Below are positions 55,465 to 64,000 of a stretch of 64,000 nucleotides of DNA, in pieces. A program made the translations under genes and the position numbers. The stretch is taken from assembly GCF_044797955.1 (NCBI RefSeq), contig NZ_CP085211.1:1860001-1924000 (forward strand), read 5' to 3'. Position 1 is the stretch's first letter; the number at the start of each line of letters is the position of its first letter. This stretch comes from Idiomarina seosinensis_A (lineage in GTDB: Bacteria; Pseudomonadota; Gammaproteobacteria; Enterobacterales; Alteromonadaceae). The notes under the pieces were generated by a model, which was not told the origin of the DNA, made no database searches, and worked only from the letters and a program-made list of their open reading frames with translations.

Positions 55465-58038
55465 TTACTGAGTAATGACTAATTGCTCATTTTCAACCGT
55501 TGCCTTAATCGGTTTACCCGGCGTTAAGTCGCCAGCCAATATTTTTTGCGCTAATGGATTCTCCAGTTCATGTTGAATCGCCCGTTTCAGCGGGCGGGCG
55601 CCAAATATCGGATCAAACCCGGTCTTAGCTAAATGATCTAAAGCTTCATCATCCAGCTCCAGGCTGTACTCGCGCTCTTGCAAACGTTGGTATAGCAATT
55701 GTAGCTGCGATTCAGCAATGGACCGAATCTCCGCCTGTCCCAGCGGATGGAAAACTACCGTCTCATCAACTCGGTTAATGAACTCTGGGCGGAAGTGTTG
55801 CGCTAATACGCCCATTACCATCGATTTCATCTGTTCATAACTGTGTTCGTGAGCATGCTCCTGAATAACATCAGAACCGAGATTCGAGGTCATAATAATT
55901 ACCGTATTTTTAAAATCAACGGTACGCCCCTGCCCATCCGTCAGACGGCCGTCATCCAGTACTTGCAATAAGATATTAAATACATCCGGATGCGCTTTTT
56001 CTATTTCGTCCAATAAAATCACCGAATAAGGTTTGCGCCTTACTGCCTCAGTTAAATAGCCACCCTCTTCGTAACCGACATACCCCGGCGGAGCACCCAC
56101 TAAGCGCGCAACTGAGTGTTTTTCCATAAATTCCGACATATCAATGCGCACCATGGTATCGTCAGTATCAAATAAGAAGTTAGCCAGTGCTTTAGACAAC
56201 TCGGTCTTACCTACCCCGGTCGGCCCAAGGAATAAAAATGAGCCAATTGGCCGATTTGGGTCTCCCAAGCCAGCCCGTGAGCGGCGAATTGCATTAGATA
56301 CTGCATCTACCGCCTCATTTTGGCCAACCACACGCTTGTGCAAATTAGACTCCATTTGAACAAGCTTATCGCGCTCGCCTTCCAGCATTTTGCTTACCGG
56401 AATACCCGTCCAGCGCGACAGTACATCGGCTATCTCTTCGTCACTGACCCGATTTTTTAACAAGGTCATTTCCTGCATTTCAGCCTGCAAGGCTAAATCC
56501 AGCTGACGCTCCAGTTCAGGAATTCGGCCATACTGAAGTTCGGACATTCGGTTTAAATCACCAGCGCGCCGGGCAATATCCATGTCCGTACGTGCCTGAT
56601 CTAACTGTGACTTTATATGCTGAGTACCCTGCACAGCAGCTTTTTCTGAATTCCAGACTTCTTCAAGTTCCTGGTACTTACGCTCTAGTTCATCGAGCTC
56701 TTCATGCAGTATGTCCAGGCGCTTCTTACTGGCATCGTCTTTTTCTTTTTGCAATGCCTGCCGCTCCAGCTTCAGCTGGATAATGCGCCGCTCCAGTCGG
56801 TCTAAATCTTCCGGTTTCGAATCAATTTGCATTCGAATACTGGAGGCTGCTTCATCAATCAAATCGATGGCTTTATCAGGCAATTTACGCTCGCTGATGT
56901 AACGATGCGATAACGCCGCGGCTGCCACAATCGCCGGGTCCGTTATCTCAACCGAATGATGTATTTCATAGCGTTCTTTAAGACCTCTCAAGATCGCTAT
57001 GGTGTCCTCTACCGTGGGTTCATCCACCAAAACTTTTTGGAAGCGGCGTTCCAGCGCGGCGTCTTTTTCCACATATTGGCGATACTCGTCCAGGGTTGTA
57101 GCGCCAACACAGTGCAGTTCGCCACGGGCAAGGGCCGGCTTAAGCATGTTACCGGCGTCCATGGCTCCGTCGGCTTTACCCGCTCCGACCATCGTATGCA
57201 GCTCGTCAATAAACAGAATGACACGGCCTTCTTCTTTTGACAGTTCGTTCAGAACGGCTTTTAGACGTTCTTCAAACTCACCGCGATATTTTGCTCCGGC
57301 AAGCAATGCGCCTAAATCAAGAGAGAGCACACGTTTATGCTTTAAGCCTTCAGGGACTTCACCGTTAATAATGCGCTGCGCTAAACCTTCAACAATTGCT
57401 GTTTTGCCCACCCCGGGATCGCCAATTAAGACAGGATTGTTTTTAGTCCGCCGCTGCAGTACCTGTATCGTCCGCCGAATTTCGTCGTCCCGGCCAATCA
57501 CCGGATCAAGCTTGCCCTGTTCAGCTCGTTCAGTTAAATCCTGAGTGTATTTATCCAACGCCTGACGCTTATCTTCAGCATTAGGGTCATCAACGTTCTG
57601 GCCATCGCGTATGTCATTGATTGCTTTCTCTAGCTTCTCTCTCGTAATGCCCTGCTTTTTAAATAAGTCGCCCAACGCACCCTTATCTTCAGTCGCTGCC
57701 AGTAAAAACAACTCCGATGAAATGTAACTATCATTGCGCTTTTGCGCATACTTATCGCACAAGTTCAGTAGCTTTGCCGTTTGTTGTGACAGCTGAACTT
57801 CACCTTCCGCACCCTCGACCTGAGGCAAGGCTTCAAGAGCTTTGGCAAGGCTTGACCGAAACTGCGGTATATCAACACCCAACATGGTAAATAACGGACG
57901 CACCGCCCCGCCATTTTGATCCAACATCGCCTGCATCAGATGCAGTGGCTCAATGTAGGGGTGATCACGACCTAACGCCAGCGACTGCGCATCGGCGATC
58001 GCCATTTGAAACTTACTGGTAAATTTATCGTGTCGCAT
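55465..58038 (-). CDS. clpB: Disaggregase chaperone ClpB
   Basis: Hexameric AAA+ machine that, with DnaK, pulls proteins from aggregates after heat stress. The 857 residues equal the E. coli length. N-domain, then first ATPase domain (Walker A GDPGVGKTAIVEGLAQR, Walker B VILFIDELHT), the long coiled-coil middle domain (about 410-525), then second ATPase domain (GPTGVGKTELSKALA; VILLDEIEKAHPDVF; pore loop GYVGYEEGG) and the small C-terminal domain. A heat-shock-like promoter (58071-58099) lies upstream, and a terminator follows. AAGGAAG precedes the ATG. Confidence 0.97.
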   Translation of the reverse strand: MRHDKFTSKFQMAIADAQSLALGRDHPYIEPLHLMQAMLDQNGGAVRPLFTMLGVDIPQFRSSLAKALEALPQVEGAEGEVQLSQQTAKLLNLCDKYAQKRNDSYISSELFLLAATEDKGALGDLFKKQGITREKLEKAINDIRDGQNVDDPNAEDKRQALDKYTQDLTERAEQGKLDPVIGRDDEIRRTIQVLQRRTKNNPVLIGDPGVGKTAIVEGLAQRIINGEVPEGLKHKRVLSLDLGALLAGAKYRGEFEERLKAVLNELSKEEGRVILFIDELHTMVGAGKADGAMDAGNMLKPALARGELHCVGATTLDEYRQYVEKDAALERRFQKVLVDEPTVEDTIAILRGLKERYEIHHSVEITDPAIVAAAALSHRYISERKLPDKAIDLIDEAASSIRMQIDSKPEDLDRLERRIIQLKLERQALQKEKDDASKKRLDILHEELDELERKYQELEEVWNSEKAAVQGTQHIKSQLDQARTDMDIARRAGDLNRMSELQYGRIPELERQLDLALQAEMQEMTLLKNRVSDEEIADVLSRWTGIPVSKMLEGERDKLVQMESNLHKRVVGQNEAVDAVSNAIRRSRAGLGDPNRPIGSFLFLGPTGVGKTELSKALANFLFDTDDTMVRIDMSEFMEKHSVARLVGAPPGYVGYEEGGYLTEAVRRKPYSVILLDEIEKAHPDVFNILLQVLDDGRLTDGQGRTVDFKNTVIIMTSNLGSDVIQEHAHEHSYEQMKSMVMGVLAQHFRPEFINRVDETVVFHPLGQAEIRSIAESQLQLLYQRLQEREYSLELDDEALDHLAKTGFDPIFGARPLKRAIQHELENPLAQKILAGDLTPGKPIKATVENEQLVITQ

Positions 58039-58070
58039 AATGACTTCCTTAATTCTGTTGCATTACCAGA

Positions 58071-58099
58071 ATAGTGGGTGCTTTTTGCGCAAATTCAAG
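58071..58099 (-). promoter_or_regulatory. Probable sigma-32 heat-shock promoter of clpB
   Basis: CTTGAAT (58099-58093), 14-base spacer, CCCACTAT (58078-58071). Consensus is CTTGAAA-N13-14-CCCCATNT; the match is 6 of 7 and 6 of 8. The position, about 35 bases before the ATG, is right. Confidence 0.7.
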
Positions 58100-58106
58100 A
58101 GAGGAT

Positions 58107-58814
58107 TTAGCTTTTTCGCCAAATTATTGACGCAAAGCGTCCACGGTCTTTGTTTTCCCGGTAGGAATAAAATCTATCGGCTGAACAAGCCGTACACAGA
58201 TTGCTTTGAGTAATTTCGGTCAGCCCATAATCACGAGCCTGTCGTTCTGCCAGCAAGGGTAAATCGACCCGCCAGCGGTCTCCGTCAGAACTAAAAGCCT
58301 GCTCCACCGAACGACCATCAAAACAGTTTGAAAAGGCCTGCCTGACTTCATTACCCACCTGATAGCACCTTTGACAAATTGCCGGACCTATCCACAGCTT
58401 TAACTGCCGGGCGTCAACTTTTAGCGTTCTGAGCGTCTGACCGAGGATATCGGCAGCCAGCCCACGCCACCCTGCATGCACTGCTGCGATGTGTTGCCCG
58501 TCTTTGCTACAAAGCAAAAGCGGCAGACAGTCAGCAGTTAACACCACAGCCACTGCCGGTTTATCGGCAATTAAAGCATCACTGGTGTGCTCCCGGTTGG
58601 GCCAGATGCTGACCCTGTTGGTGTGTTGCTGGTTGAGGTAAAGCGGCACAGTGGCAAGCTTCAGGGCCCTTGCTAAATGGCGGCGTCGTAAAATAACCAG
58701 CGCCGGGTCATCCCCTACGTGAGTCGCCAGGTTGCCAAAATCACGTAACGTAACGGCTGCTTCGATATTATTCGGTAAGCTCCAGTCAGGTCTTAGAATG
58801 TTGCTGGAAGTCAT
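58107..58814 (-). CDS. pgeF: Multi-copper/purine nucleoside phosphorylase-like PgeF (YfiH)
   Basis: The DUF152/laccase-domain family (YfiH, LACC1), which acts on purine nucleosides or corrects peptidoglycan UDP-MurNAc-Ser errors in E. coli (PgeF). Visible are LNQQHTNRVSIWP (H of the zinc site), ALIADKPAVAVVLTADCLPLLL with the Cys, AAVHAGWRGLAADI with the His, and LKLWIGPAICQRCYQVG. Length 235 is normal. The start overlaps the rluD 3' end by 29 bases; the rluD-pgeF-clpB order is the usual one in gammaproteobacteria. The primary function remains debated. Confidence 0.88.
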   Translation of the reverse strand: MTSSNILRPDWSLPNNIEAAVTLRDFGNLATHVGDDPALVILRRRHLARALKLATVPLYLNQQHTNRVSIWPNREHTSDALIADKPAVAVVLTADCLPLLLCSKDGQHIAAVHAGWRGLAADILGQTLRTLKVDARQLKLWIGPAICQRCYQVGNEVRQAFSNCFDGRSVEQAFSSDGDRWRVDLPLLAERQARDYGLTEITQSNLCTACSADRFYSYRENKDRGRFASIIWRKS

Positions 58815-59754
58815 TACGAAGCGCTTCTAAAAGCTGCTCAAAATCATCAGGCCGGGGCGCAGTAAACGTCATCCATTCACCGTTAACCGGGTGGTGCAGC
58901 GACAACTGAGCCGCGTGCAGAGCCTGGCGGTTGAAGCCCCGCAGGGTAGTCAAAAAGTCTTCGCTTGCCTGCTTGGGCGGACGCGGGCGACCGCCATAAG
59001 TTAAATCGCCGACCAGAGGGTGGCGGATATGCGCCATGTGCACACGGATTTGATGGGTACGGCCGGTTTCCAGCCTTAAGCGCAGCAAAGTGTGGGCCCG
59101 TAAGCGTTCCATCACCCGGTAGTGGGTTACTGCCGGTTTACCGCTAGCGACCACAGCCATATGGGTTCGTTTTGTCGGGTGACGGGCGATCGGCTCATCA
59201 ACCAGTCCCCCGGCCGTCATAACACCGTTGCAAATAGCTTCGTACTCGCGTCTAATTTCCCGCTTTTGCATCATATCAACTAGCTGAGTTTGTGCAGGCA
59301 CTGTCTTAGCAACCACCATTAAACCGGTGGTATCCTTATCCAACCGATGAATAATGCCCGCCCGAGGCACCTGATCAATTTTTGGGAAATGATGCAGCAA
59401 ACCATTCAGTAAAGTTGCGTCCGGTGCTCCGGCTCCCGGGTGGACAACTAAACCGGCCGGCTTGTTGACCACCATAATATCATTGTCTTCGTAGACGATA
59501 TCCAGCGAAATGGGCTGTGCCTGGTGGCGTTCTTCCGCTTCCAGTTCGGCATCAATTGCCAGCAAAGCGCCAGCTTTGAGCTTTTCTCTCGGCTTGGTTA
59601 CGGTTTCGGCATCAACTGAGACGTTGCCGGCAGTTATCCAGGTTTTCATCCGCGAGCGCGAATAGTCAGGGAACAAGTCGGCCAGTGCCTGGTCTAAACG
59701 TTTTCCGGCCAGTTGCTCCGGAACAATCGCTTCTAGTTGAATAGTTTCACTCAT
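58786..59754 (-). CDS. rluD: 23S rRNA pseudouridine synthase RluD
   Basis: Makes pseudouridines 1911, 1915 and 1917 in helix 69. An N-terminal S4 domain (RLDQALADLFPDYSRSRMKTWI) precedes the catalytic core: VVNKPAGLVVHPGAGAPDATL, the catalytic Asp in GIIHRLDKDTTGLMVVAKT, RTHQIRVHMAHIRHPLVGD. Length 322 matches RluD. It is divergent from bamD, the classical arrangement, with a 120-base gap. Confidence 0.94.
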   Translation of the reverse strand: MSETIQLEAIVPEQLAGKRLDQALADLFPDYSRSRMKTWITAGNVSVDAETVTKPREKLKAGALLAIDAELEAEERHQAQPISLDIVYEDNDIMVVNKPAGLVVHPGAGAPDATLLNGLLHHFPKIDQVPRAGIIHRLDKDTTGLMVVAKTVPAQTQLVDMMQKREIRREYEAICNGVMTAGGLVDEPIARHPTKRTHMAVVASGKPAVTHYRVMERLRAHTLLRLRLETGRTHQIRVHMAHIRHPLVGDLTYGGRPRPPKQASEDFLTTLRGFNRQALHAAQLSLHHPVNGEWMTFTAPRPDDFEQLLEALRNDFQQHSKT

Positions 59755-59789
59755 AAATTTGGTTTGTGCTGTGAAAGCCCTTTGTGCTG

Positions 59790-59806
59790 CGTTAGAATGC
59801 CTAACG
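59790..59806. promoter_or_regulatory. Inverted repeat in rluD/bamD gap
   Basis: A perfect 6-base inverted repeat CGTTAG-AATGC-CTAACG in the divergent gap, directly beside AT-rich sequence (GAATATAAACTATG) that may hold the bamD or rluD -10. It may be an operator, but no regulator can be named. Confidence 0.35.
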
Positions 59807-59874
59807 AATATAAACTATGTTAGTGTAACCGTTTGCACACGTAATTGCACTGTTATGTAATGACTTGAGGTTTT

Positions 59875-60633
59875 ATGAAACGTCGTATTTTACTGGTCTC
59901 AGCGCTGCTGGGGCTTACTATAGCCGGGTGTTCCAGCAACCCAGACAGCCCTGACGAGGGTTTGAAGTTCTCTCAGGTTGAACTGATGTACGAACAGGCA
60001 AAAGAACAGCTCGAGATGGGCAATTTAAACCTGGCAGAAGAACAGCTGTCAGCCCTGAACTCACGTTACCCCTTTGGTCCTTTTGCACACCAGGTACAGC
60101 TAGACTTAATCTATGTTCATTATAAGTTAGACAATACAGACGAAGCCCTTGCTGCTATCGACCGGTTCATCAGCCTTAACCCCAATCATAGCGATGTTGA
60201 TTATGCTCTCTACATGAGAGGTTTGGTTAACCAGCGGGCTGAGTACAATGCGATTCAGGAAATTGCCGGCATTGACCGTTCTGACCGCGACTCGACGATG
60301 GCACAAGAGGCGTTTAAAGATTTTGCCGAATTGCTACGCAAGTTCCCTGACAGCAAATACACGGCAGACGCCAAACAGCGAATGATTGCACTGAAAAGCC
60401 GTTTAGCGAAAAAAGAACTCGCTGTGGCGCGGTACTACATGGAGCGCCAGGCTTATTTAGCAGCCGCCAACCGGGGCCGTTATGTGGTAGAACATTTCAG
60501 TGATATGCCTGAAGTAGAAAACGCGCTTGCGATCATGGTAGAAAGTTACCAGCAACTGGGGCTGGATGAACTAAGAGCCGATGCTTTGGCGGTTTTACGG
60601 ACCAATTACCCGCGCAACCGCTTAGTTAATTAA
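59875..60633 (+). CDS. bamD: Outer-membrane assembly lipoprotein BamD
   Basis: Essential lipoprotein of the BAM complex that folds beta-barrel proteins. Lipoprotein signal with lipobox IAGC (Cys at about residue 19), then TPR-like helices: LMYEQAKEQLEMGNLNLAEE, SRYPFGPFAHQVQLDLIYVH, LRKFPDSKYTADAKQRM, VARYYMERQAYLAAANRGRY. Length 252 is normal. GAGGTTTT lies upstream of the ATG. Confidence 0.95.
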   Translation: MKRRILLVSALLGLTIAGCSSNPDSPDEGLKFSQVELMYEQAKEQLEMGNLNLAEEQLSALNSRYPFGPFAHQVQLDLIYVHYKLDNTDEALAAIDRFISLNPNHSDVDYALYMRGLVNQRAEYNAIQEIAGIDRSDRDSTMAQEAFKDFAELLRKFPDSKYTADAKQRMIALKSRLAKKELAVARYYMERQAYLAAANRGRYVVEHFSDMPEVENALAIMVESYQQLGLDELRADALAVLRTNYPRNRLVN

Positions 60634-60647
60634 CCTTCTGGTATCTG

Positions 60648-60668
60648 GGTCGCGCACTTGGCGCGACC
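60648..60668. other. Hairpin between bamD and glnB
   Basis: GGTCGCGC/GCGCGACC with a 5-base loop lies between the convergent bamD and glnB stops, abutting the glnB stop codon. There is no T-run on either side, so terminator activity is uncertain. Confidence 0.55.
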
Positions 60669-61007
60669 TTACACGGCCTGTTCGTTTTCTTCACCCGTAC
60701 GAATGCGAATCACCCGTTCGATATCCGCAATAAAAATCTTACCGTCACCAATTTTACCTGTTTGGGCTGTTTCCATTATTGCTTCAACACAACGGTCCAC
60801 GTCTTCATCTGCAATAACGACTTCAACTTTTACCTTAGGTAAAAAATCAACCATATATTCAGCGCCCCGGTACAACTCAGTATGACCTTTTTGCCGACCA
60901 AAGCCTTTCACTTCCGATACAGTCATACCGGCAATACCCACTTCTGACAGCGCTTCGCGAACATCGTCCAGCTTAAATGGTTTAATAATAGCTTCGACTT
61001 TCTTCAT
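60669..61007 (-). CDS. glnB: Nitrogen regulatory protein P-II
   Basis: A trimeric sensor of 2-oxoglutarate, ATP/ADP and glutamine status that controls glutamine synthetase adenylylation and NtrBC. The family is clear: MKKVEAIIKPFKLDDVREAL, GFGRQKGHTELYRGAEYMVD with the uridylylated Tyr 51, and TGKIGDGKIFIADIERVIRI. Length 112 is normal. No amtB is next to it, so GlnB rather than GlnK is likely. It follows nadE by 14 bases and is probably co-transcribed, as in several gammaproteobacteria. Confidence 0.95.
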   Translation of the reverse strand: MKKVEAIIKPFKLDDVREALSEVGIAGMTVSEVKGFGRQKGHTELYRGAEYMVDFLPKVKVEVVIADEDVDRCVEAIMETAQTGKIGDGKIFIADIERVIRIRTGEENEQAV

Positions 61008-61021
61008 AGTATGACTCCCAA

Positions 61022-62665
61022 TTAGGATTGACGCTGTATTTCATAGCGATAATGACTGGTTACGGGGTAACGCCGATCTTTGCCAAAATTGCGCTGCGTT
61101 ATCTTTGGACCGACGGCAGACTGCCGACGTTTGTACTCATTTAAGTCGACCCGTTTTAAAATATTACGCACGTCCTCTTCATCAAAGCCCGCAGCAACAA
61201 TCTCCGTTAACGACCAGTCCTGTTCAACATAAAGCTCCAGAATTCGATCCAGGTCTGCATAATCTGGCAACGAGTCTGTATCTACCTGATCCGGCGCCAG
61301 CTCAGCTGACGGCGGACGACTGATCACACGCTCAGGAATTACCGCCGAACGCGTATTACGGAACTTAGCTAACTCAAATACTAACTGTTTAGGCACGTCT
61401 TTCAAAGGCGCAAACCCACCACACATGTCGCCGTATAGCGTCGCATAACCGACAGCCATTTCACTCTTATTGCCTGTTGCCAGTACCAGCGCTCCGGTTT
61501 TATTCGACAGCGCCATGAGCAACACACCGCGACAACGAGACTGAAGGTTCTCCTCAGTCGTATCGGTTTTGCTATTTTCAAAGATCGGCGTGAGCTGCCG
61601 CATAAAGGCATCAAACATTGACTCTATGGGAATAACCCGGTAACTGACACCAGTTGCTGTGGCTTGTTTTTCAGCATCTTCAAGACTCATACTGGAGGTG
61701 TACTTAAAGGGCATCATAACGGCTTCGACACAATCTGAACCCAGCGCATCAGCAGCGATTGCCAGCGTCAAGGCTGAATCAATGCCACCTGACAGCCCTA
61801 ACAACGCCTCTTTAAAGCCGTTTTTCCTGGCATAATCACGCACTGCCAATACCAATGCATCATAAATATGAGCGAGCCGGTCTTGCTCGTTAATACTGTC
61901 GGTAATACTAAAAGCGGGAAAACCATCACATTGCAGTTGTTCTGCCAGAGTCACCGAGGCAAACGTGGTTTGACAGTGCGGCAGCTCGCCAATGAGCTTA
62001 CCCGATGCATCCAGTACCAGTGAGTGGCCATCGAAAATCAGCTCGTCCTGGGCGCCACAATTATTTAAATAAATTAGCGGTTTATTGATTTCGCTGATGC
62101 GCTGTTGCAATACCGTCATACGCTGACGATGTTTGTCCATTTCATAGGGTGAGGCATTAATGGACAAGATCAGGTCGACTTCATCGGCCGCCAGCTCGGC
62201 TAATGGCTGAGGACTCCACAAATCCTCACAAATAAACAGCCCAATGCGTTTGTTTTTCCATTCAAAAACTTCAGTTTTTTGCCCTGCAAGAAAATAACGT
62301 TGCTCGTCAAACACGCCCGTGTTTGGCAGTCGTTGTTTATGATAACGCACCAGACACTCGCCACGGTGCAAAACCGATAAGGTGTTAAACAGTTGCTCGC
62401 CAGTTCTGTAGGGGTGGCCGATAATAACAACGCAATCGGAAGCTGCTGCACTGATTTGCTCAATGGCATTATCAACTGCCCGTTGGTGGTCGTCTCGGTT
62501 TAGTAAATCTTCTGGTGGGTAGCCGGTTACCGCGAGCTCGGGGAAAATCAGAATGTCGTGCTGGGCACTCTGCTCTCTAATAGTTTTTAAAACGATCGCG
62601 GTATTCGCATCTATCGCACCAACGGTAAAATCTAGCTGAGCCAAGCCAATTGAGAGCTGCGACAT
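61022..62665 (-). CDS. nadE: Glutamine-dependent NAD+ synthetase
   Basis: Last step of NAD synthesis, amidating NaAD with glutamine. The 547 residues fuse an N-terminal nitrilase-like glutaminase (FPELAVTGYPPEDLLNRD with the Glu, YHKQRLPNTGVFDEQRYF with the Lys, RIGLFICEDLWSPQP with the Cys) and a C-terminal synthetase (LGLSGGIDSALTLAIA, TGNKSEMAVGYATLYGD). This is the long glutamine-using form, not the 275-residue ammonia-using form of E. coli. It lies upstream of glnB in the same direction. Confidence 0.94.
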   Translation of the reverse strand: MSQLSIGLAQLDFTVGAIDANTAIVLKTIREQSAQHDILIFPELAVTGYPPEDLLNRDDHQRAVDNAIEQISAAASDCVVIIGHPYRTGEQLFNTLSVLHRGECLVRYHKQRLPNTGVFDEQRYFLAGQKTEVFEWKNKRIGLFICEDLWSPQPLAELAADEVDLILSINASPYEMDKHRQRMTVLQQRISEINKPLIYLNNCGAQDELIFDGHSLVLDASGKLIGELPHCQTTFASVTLAEQLQCDGFPAFSITDSINEQDRLAHIYDALVLAVRDYARKNGFKEALLGLSGGIDSALTLAIAADALGSDCVEAVMMPFKYTSSMSLEDAEKQATATGVSYRVIPIESMFDAFMRQLTPIFENSKTDTTEENLQSRCRGVLLMALSNKTGALVLATGNKSEMAVGYATLYGDMCGGFAPLKDVPKQLVFELAKFRNTRSAVIPERVISRPPSAELAPDQVDTDSLPDYADLDRILELYVEQDWSLTEIVAAGFDEEDVRNILKRVDLNEYKRRQSAVGPKITQRNFGKDRRYPVTSHYRYEIQRQS

Positions 62666-62742
62666 AAACTGTAATTCCGTGTTAATAAATCATCATTGGG
62701 TGCGAATGATATAGTAGCTATGGCAACAGGGCAAATAACGCA

Positions 62743-63870
62743 TCAGTATTTTAAATCTTCCGGAATAGGCAAGTCGCTGGCCGGTTTCTTAGGCCGCTTC
62801 GCTTTACCTTTCTTGTGCATTTTCAGCTGGTAAACGTAGGCCAGGATTTGAGCGATAGCAACAAAAAGCCCTTGTGGAACTTCCTGCTCAATCTCTGTTG
62901 TATGGTAAATGGAACGAGCTAAGGCAGGAGACTGCACCAGCGGAATTTCGTACTCCAGGGCAATTTCGCGGATTTTGGCCGCCGTTTCGTCTGTACCTTT
63001 GGCCAAAACAACCGGTGCTTTCGGGCCATTATCGTCGTACTGCAGAGCAACCGCAAAGTGTGTTGGGTTAGTAACTACCACATCGGCTTTTGGTACGTCC
63101 TCCATCATGCGGCGATTTGCCATTTCCATCTGTAAGCGGCGGATACGGCCTTTAACTTCAGGGCTACCTTCCGAGTCCTTGTGTTCGTCCTTAACTTCTT
63201 GTTTTGTCATGCGTAAGTCTTTTTGATGCTTCCACAACTGAAAGGGTGCATCAATAACGACAATCAAAAAGATTGAGCAACACATTAGCAGAAACATCCA
63301 CATCAGGATGTCCAGCGCATTTTCCATCATATTGGGCATTTGCCCCATGGATATCTGCAAAATATTATCGTATTGCCAGCTAAGCAATAAAAAAGCCGCA
63401 ACGGCAACCACCAGAAACTTGGCAATACCCTTAACCAGTTCCACTAGTGCTTGTACACCGAACATGCGCTTAAAACCATTAAGAGGATTCATTCGCGAAA
63501 ACTTCGGTGCCATCGCCTGCCAGGAAAAGTTAATGCCCCCAAGCCAGCTATTGCCAAAGAACGTAAACACCAAAATAAAGGCGAAGATAATCAGAATCGG
63601 CCCGACAATTTCACCAAAGGCTACAGCAAAGGCCTCAAACATTTTACTGGTATCGAAGGCATCCTGACGATCCAGTGTAAAGAAGCTACGAAACACCGAG
63701 CGTAAACCCGCCAGCAGACCATCACCGAACCACAAAAAGGCGACAGCTGCACTGACTAACACAAACGCTGTGCCCATCTCTTTCGAGCGGGCTATCTGAC
63801 CTTTTTCTTTGGCCTGCTGTTTTCGTTTTTCTGTGGGGTCTTCTGTGCGTTCCTGATCAGTTTCTGCCAT
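62743..63870 (-). CDS. flhB: Flagellar export switch protein FlhB
   Basis: A type III export gate subunit that switches substrate from rod/hook to filament by self-cleavage. ETDQERTEDPTEKRKQQAKE at the N-terminus is the family start, then four transmembrane helices to about residue 215 and the cytoplasmic domain with the cleavage motif VVTNPTHFAVAL (between N and P) and LVQSPALARSIYHT. Length 375 is typical. GAGGTG lies just upstream of the ATG; fliR ends 8 bases upstream. It belongs to a flagellar operon that continues beyond the window. Confidence 0.95.
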   Translation of the reverse strand: MAETDQERTEDPTEKRKQQAKEKGQIARSKEMGTAFVLVSAAVAFLWFGDGLLAGLRSVFRSFFTLDRQDAFDTSKMFEAFAVAFGEIVGPILIIFAFILVFTFFGNSWLGGINFSWQAMAPKFSRMNPLNGFKRMFGVQALVELVKGIAKFLVVAVAAFLLLSWQYDNILQISMGQMPNMMENALDILMWMFLLMCCSIFLIVVIDAPFQLWKHQKDLRMTKQEVKDEHKDSEGSPEVKGRIRRLQMEMANRRMMEDVPKADVVVTNPTHFAVALQYDDNGPKAPVVLAKGTDETAAKIREIALEYEIPLVQSPALARSIYHTTEIEQEVPQGLFVAIAQILAYVYQLKMHKKGKAKRPKKPASDLPIPEDLKY

Positions 63871-63878
63871 TTAGCACC

Positions 63879-64000
63879 TCAGCACTGGCTGCCAATCAAC
63901 CGGCACATGGTCTGGATGACTTGTGCCCACAGATTTTCAAAGTGAAAAATAAATCCCCCCAGCGTCAGCCACATAACGATTAAGCCGCTGACCATCGTAA
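63879..64000 (-). CDS. fliR: FliR flagellar export protein, 3' end only
   Basis: The last 39 codons or so of a gene that runs off the window edge. The translated end reads TMVSGLIVMWLTLGGFIFHF then ENLWAQVIQTMCRLIGSQC, a hydrophobic helix and a short amphipathic tail like FliR. FliR usually lies directly before flhB, which is the main support. The stop TGA is at 63881-63879. Confidence 0.65.
   Translation of the reverse strand, partial: TMVSGLIVMWLTLGGFIFHFENLWAQVIQTMCRLIGSQC

Noticed and set aside
56999..57544. A 181-codon plus-strand frame opposite clpB
   Set aside because: It lies in the first ClpB ATPase domain and is very Ser/Arg-rich, as expected of a shadow.

Overview
The window looks like a core-chromosome segment of a marine gammaproteobacterium of the order Alteromonadales, most like Idiomarina. 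This placement is inferred from gene content and order, not from a search. Supporting signs are a MotX-type motor protein and flhB/fliR (polar flagellum), ExeA/ExeB, PilT, a Kdo kinase fused to the Kdo transferase, a carboxynorspermidine dehydrogenase/decarboxylase pair, short PutA, HD-less Cca, and the yggS-proC-yggT-DUF4426-rdgB-hemW and trmB/mutY/yggX neighbourhoods. Coding density is high, genes often overlap by 1-29 bases, and I see no prophage, insertion sequence, CRISPR array or defence island.

Layout. 0.2-5.6 kb: proline catabolism (putA), a small membrane protein and an acyl-CoA dehydrogenase. 5.7-7.9 kb: exeB/exeA for type II secretin assembly. 8-11.7 kb: cca, folK, folB, plsY, tsaD. 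11.8-15.4 kb: an amidase lipoprotein, a PhoD-fold protein that has lost its metal ligands, and pilT. 15.5-21.6 kb: yggS, proC, yggT, DUF4426, then an oppositely oriented K+/H+ antiporter gene (nhaP2), then rdgB and hemW. 21.6-25 kb: trmB, an OmpA-family porin, mutY, yggX. 25.1-27.5 kb: proBA, which with proC gives a full proline biosynthetic set. 27.6-30.3 kb: lipopolysaccharide inner core genes (waaA-kdkA fusion and a glycosyltransferase). 30.4-33.2 kb: a flavin reductase-like protein, an iron-sulfur photolyase and a lipocalin in one coupled operon. 33.2-35.2 kb: deaD with a long 5' leader. 35.3-39.1 kb: two aldehyde dehydrogenases and cnoX. 39.5-45.1 kb: an NSS transporter, tmcA and the carboxynorspermidine genes. 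45.1-48.5 kb: murB-birA-coaX-motX operon.

48.7-54.5 kb holds a complete rRNA operon on the minus strand (16S, tRNA-Ile-GAT, tRNA-Ala-TGC, 23S, 5S) with tandem P1/P2 promoters, two boxA antitermination sites and a strong terminator. Its 16S-23S spacer carries two related hairpin elements between the two tRNAs. 54.5-62.7 kb: pssA, clpB (with a heat-shock-type promoter), pgeF, rluD, bamD, glnB, nadE. The window ends inside a flagellar export cluster (flhB and the 3' end of fliR).

The most notable observations are the WaaA-KdkA fusion with an internal ribosome-binding site before its kinase half, the PhoD-fold pseudoenzyme beside pilT, the photolyase/flavin reductase/lipocalin operon, and the paired spacer hairpins. 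None amounts to a clearly undescribed system. Start codons were re-chosen for many genes from ribosome-binding sites and family N-termini, as noted in each entry.
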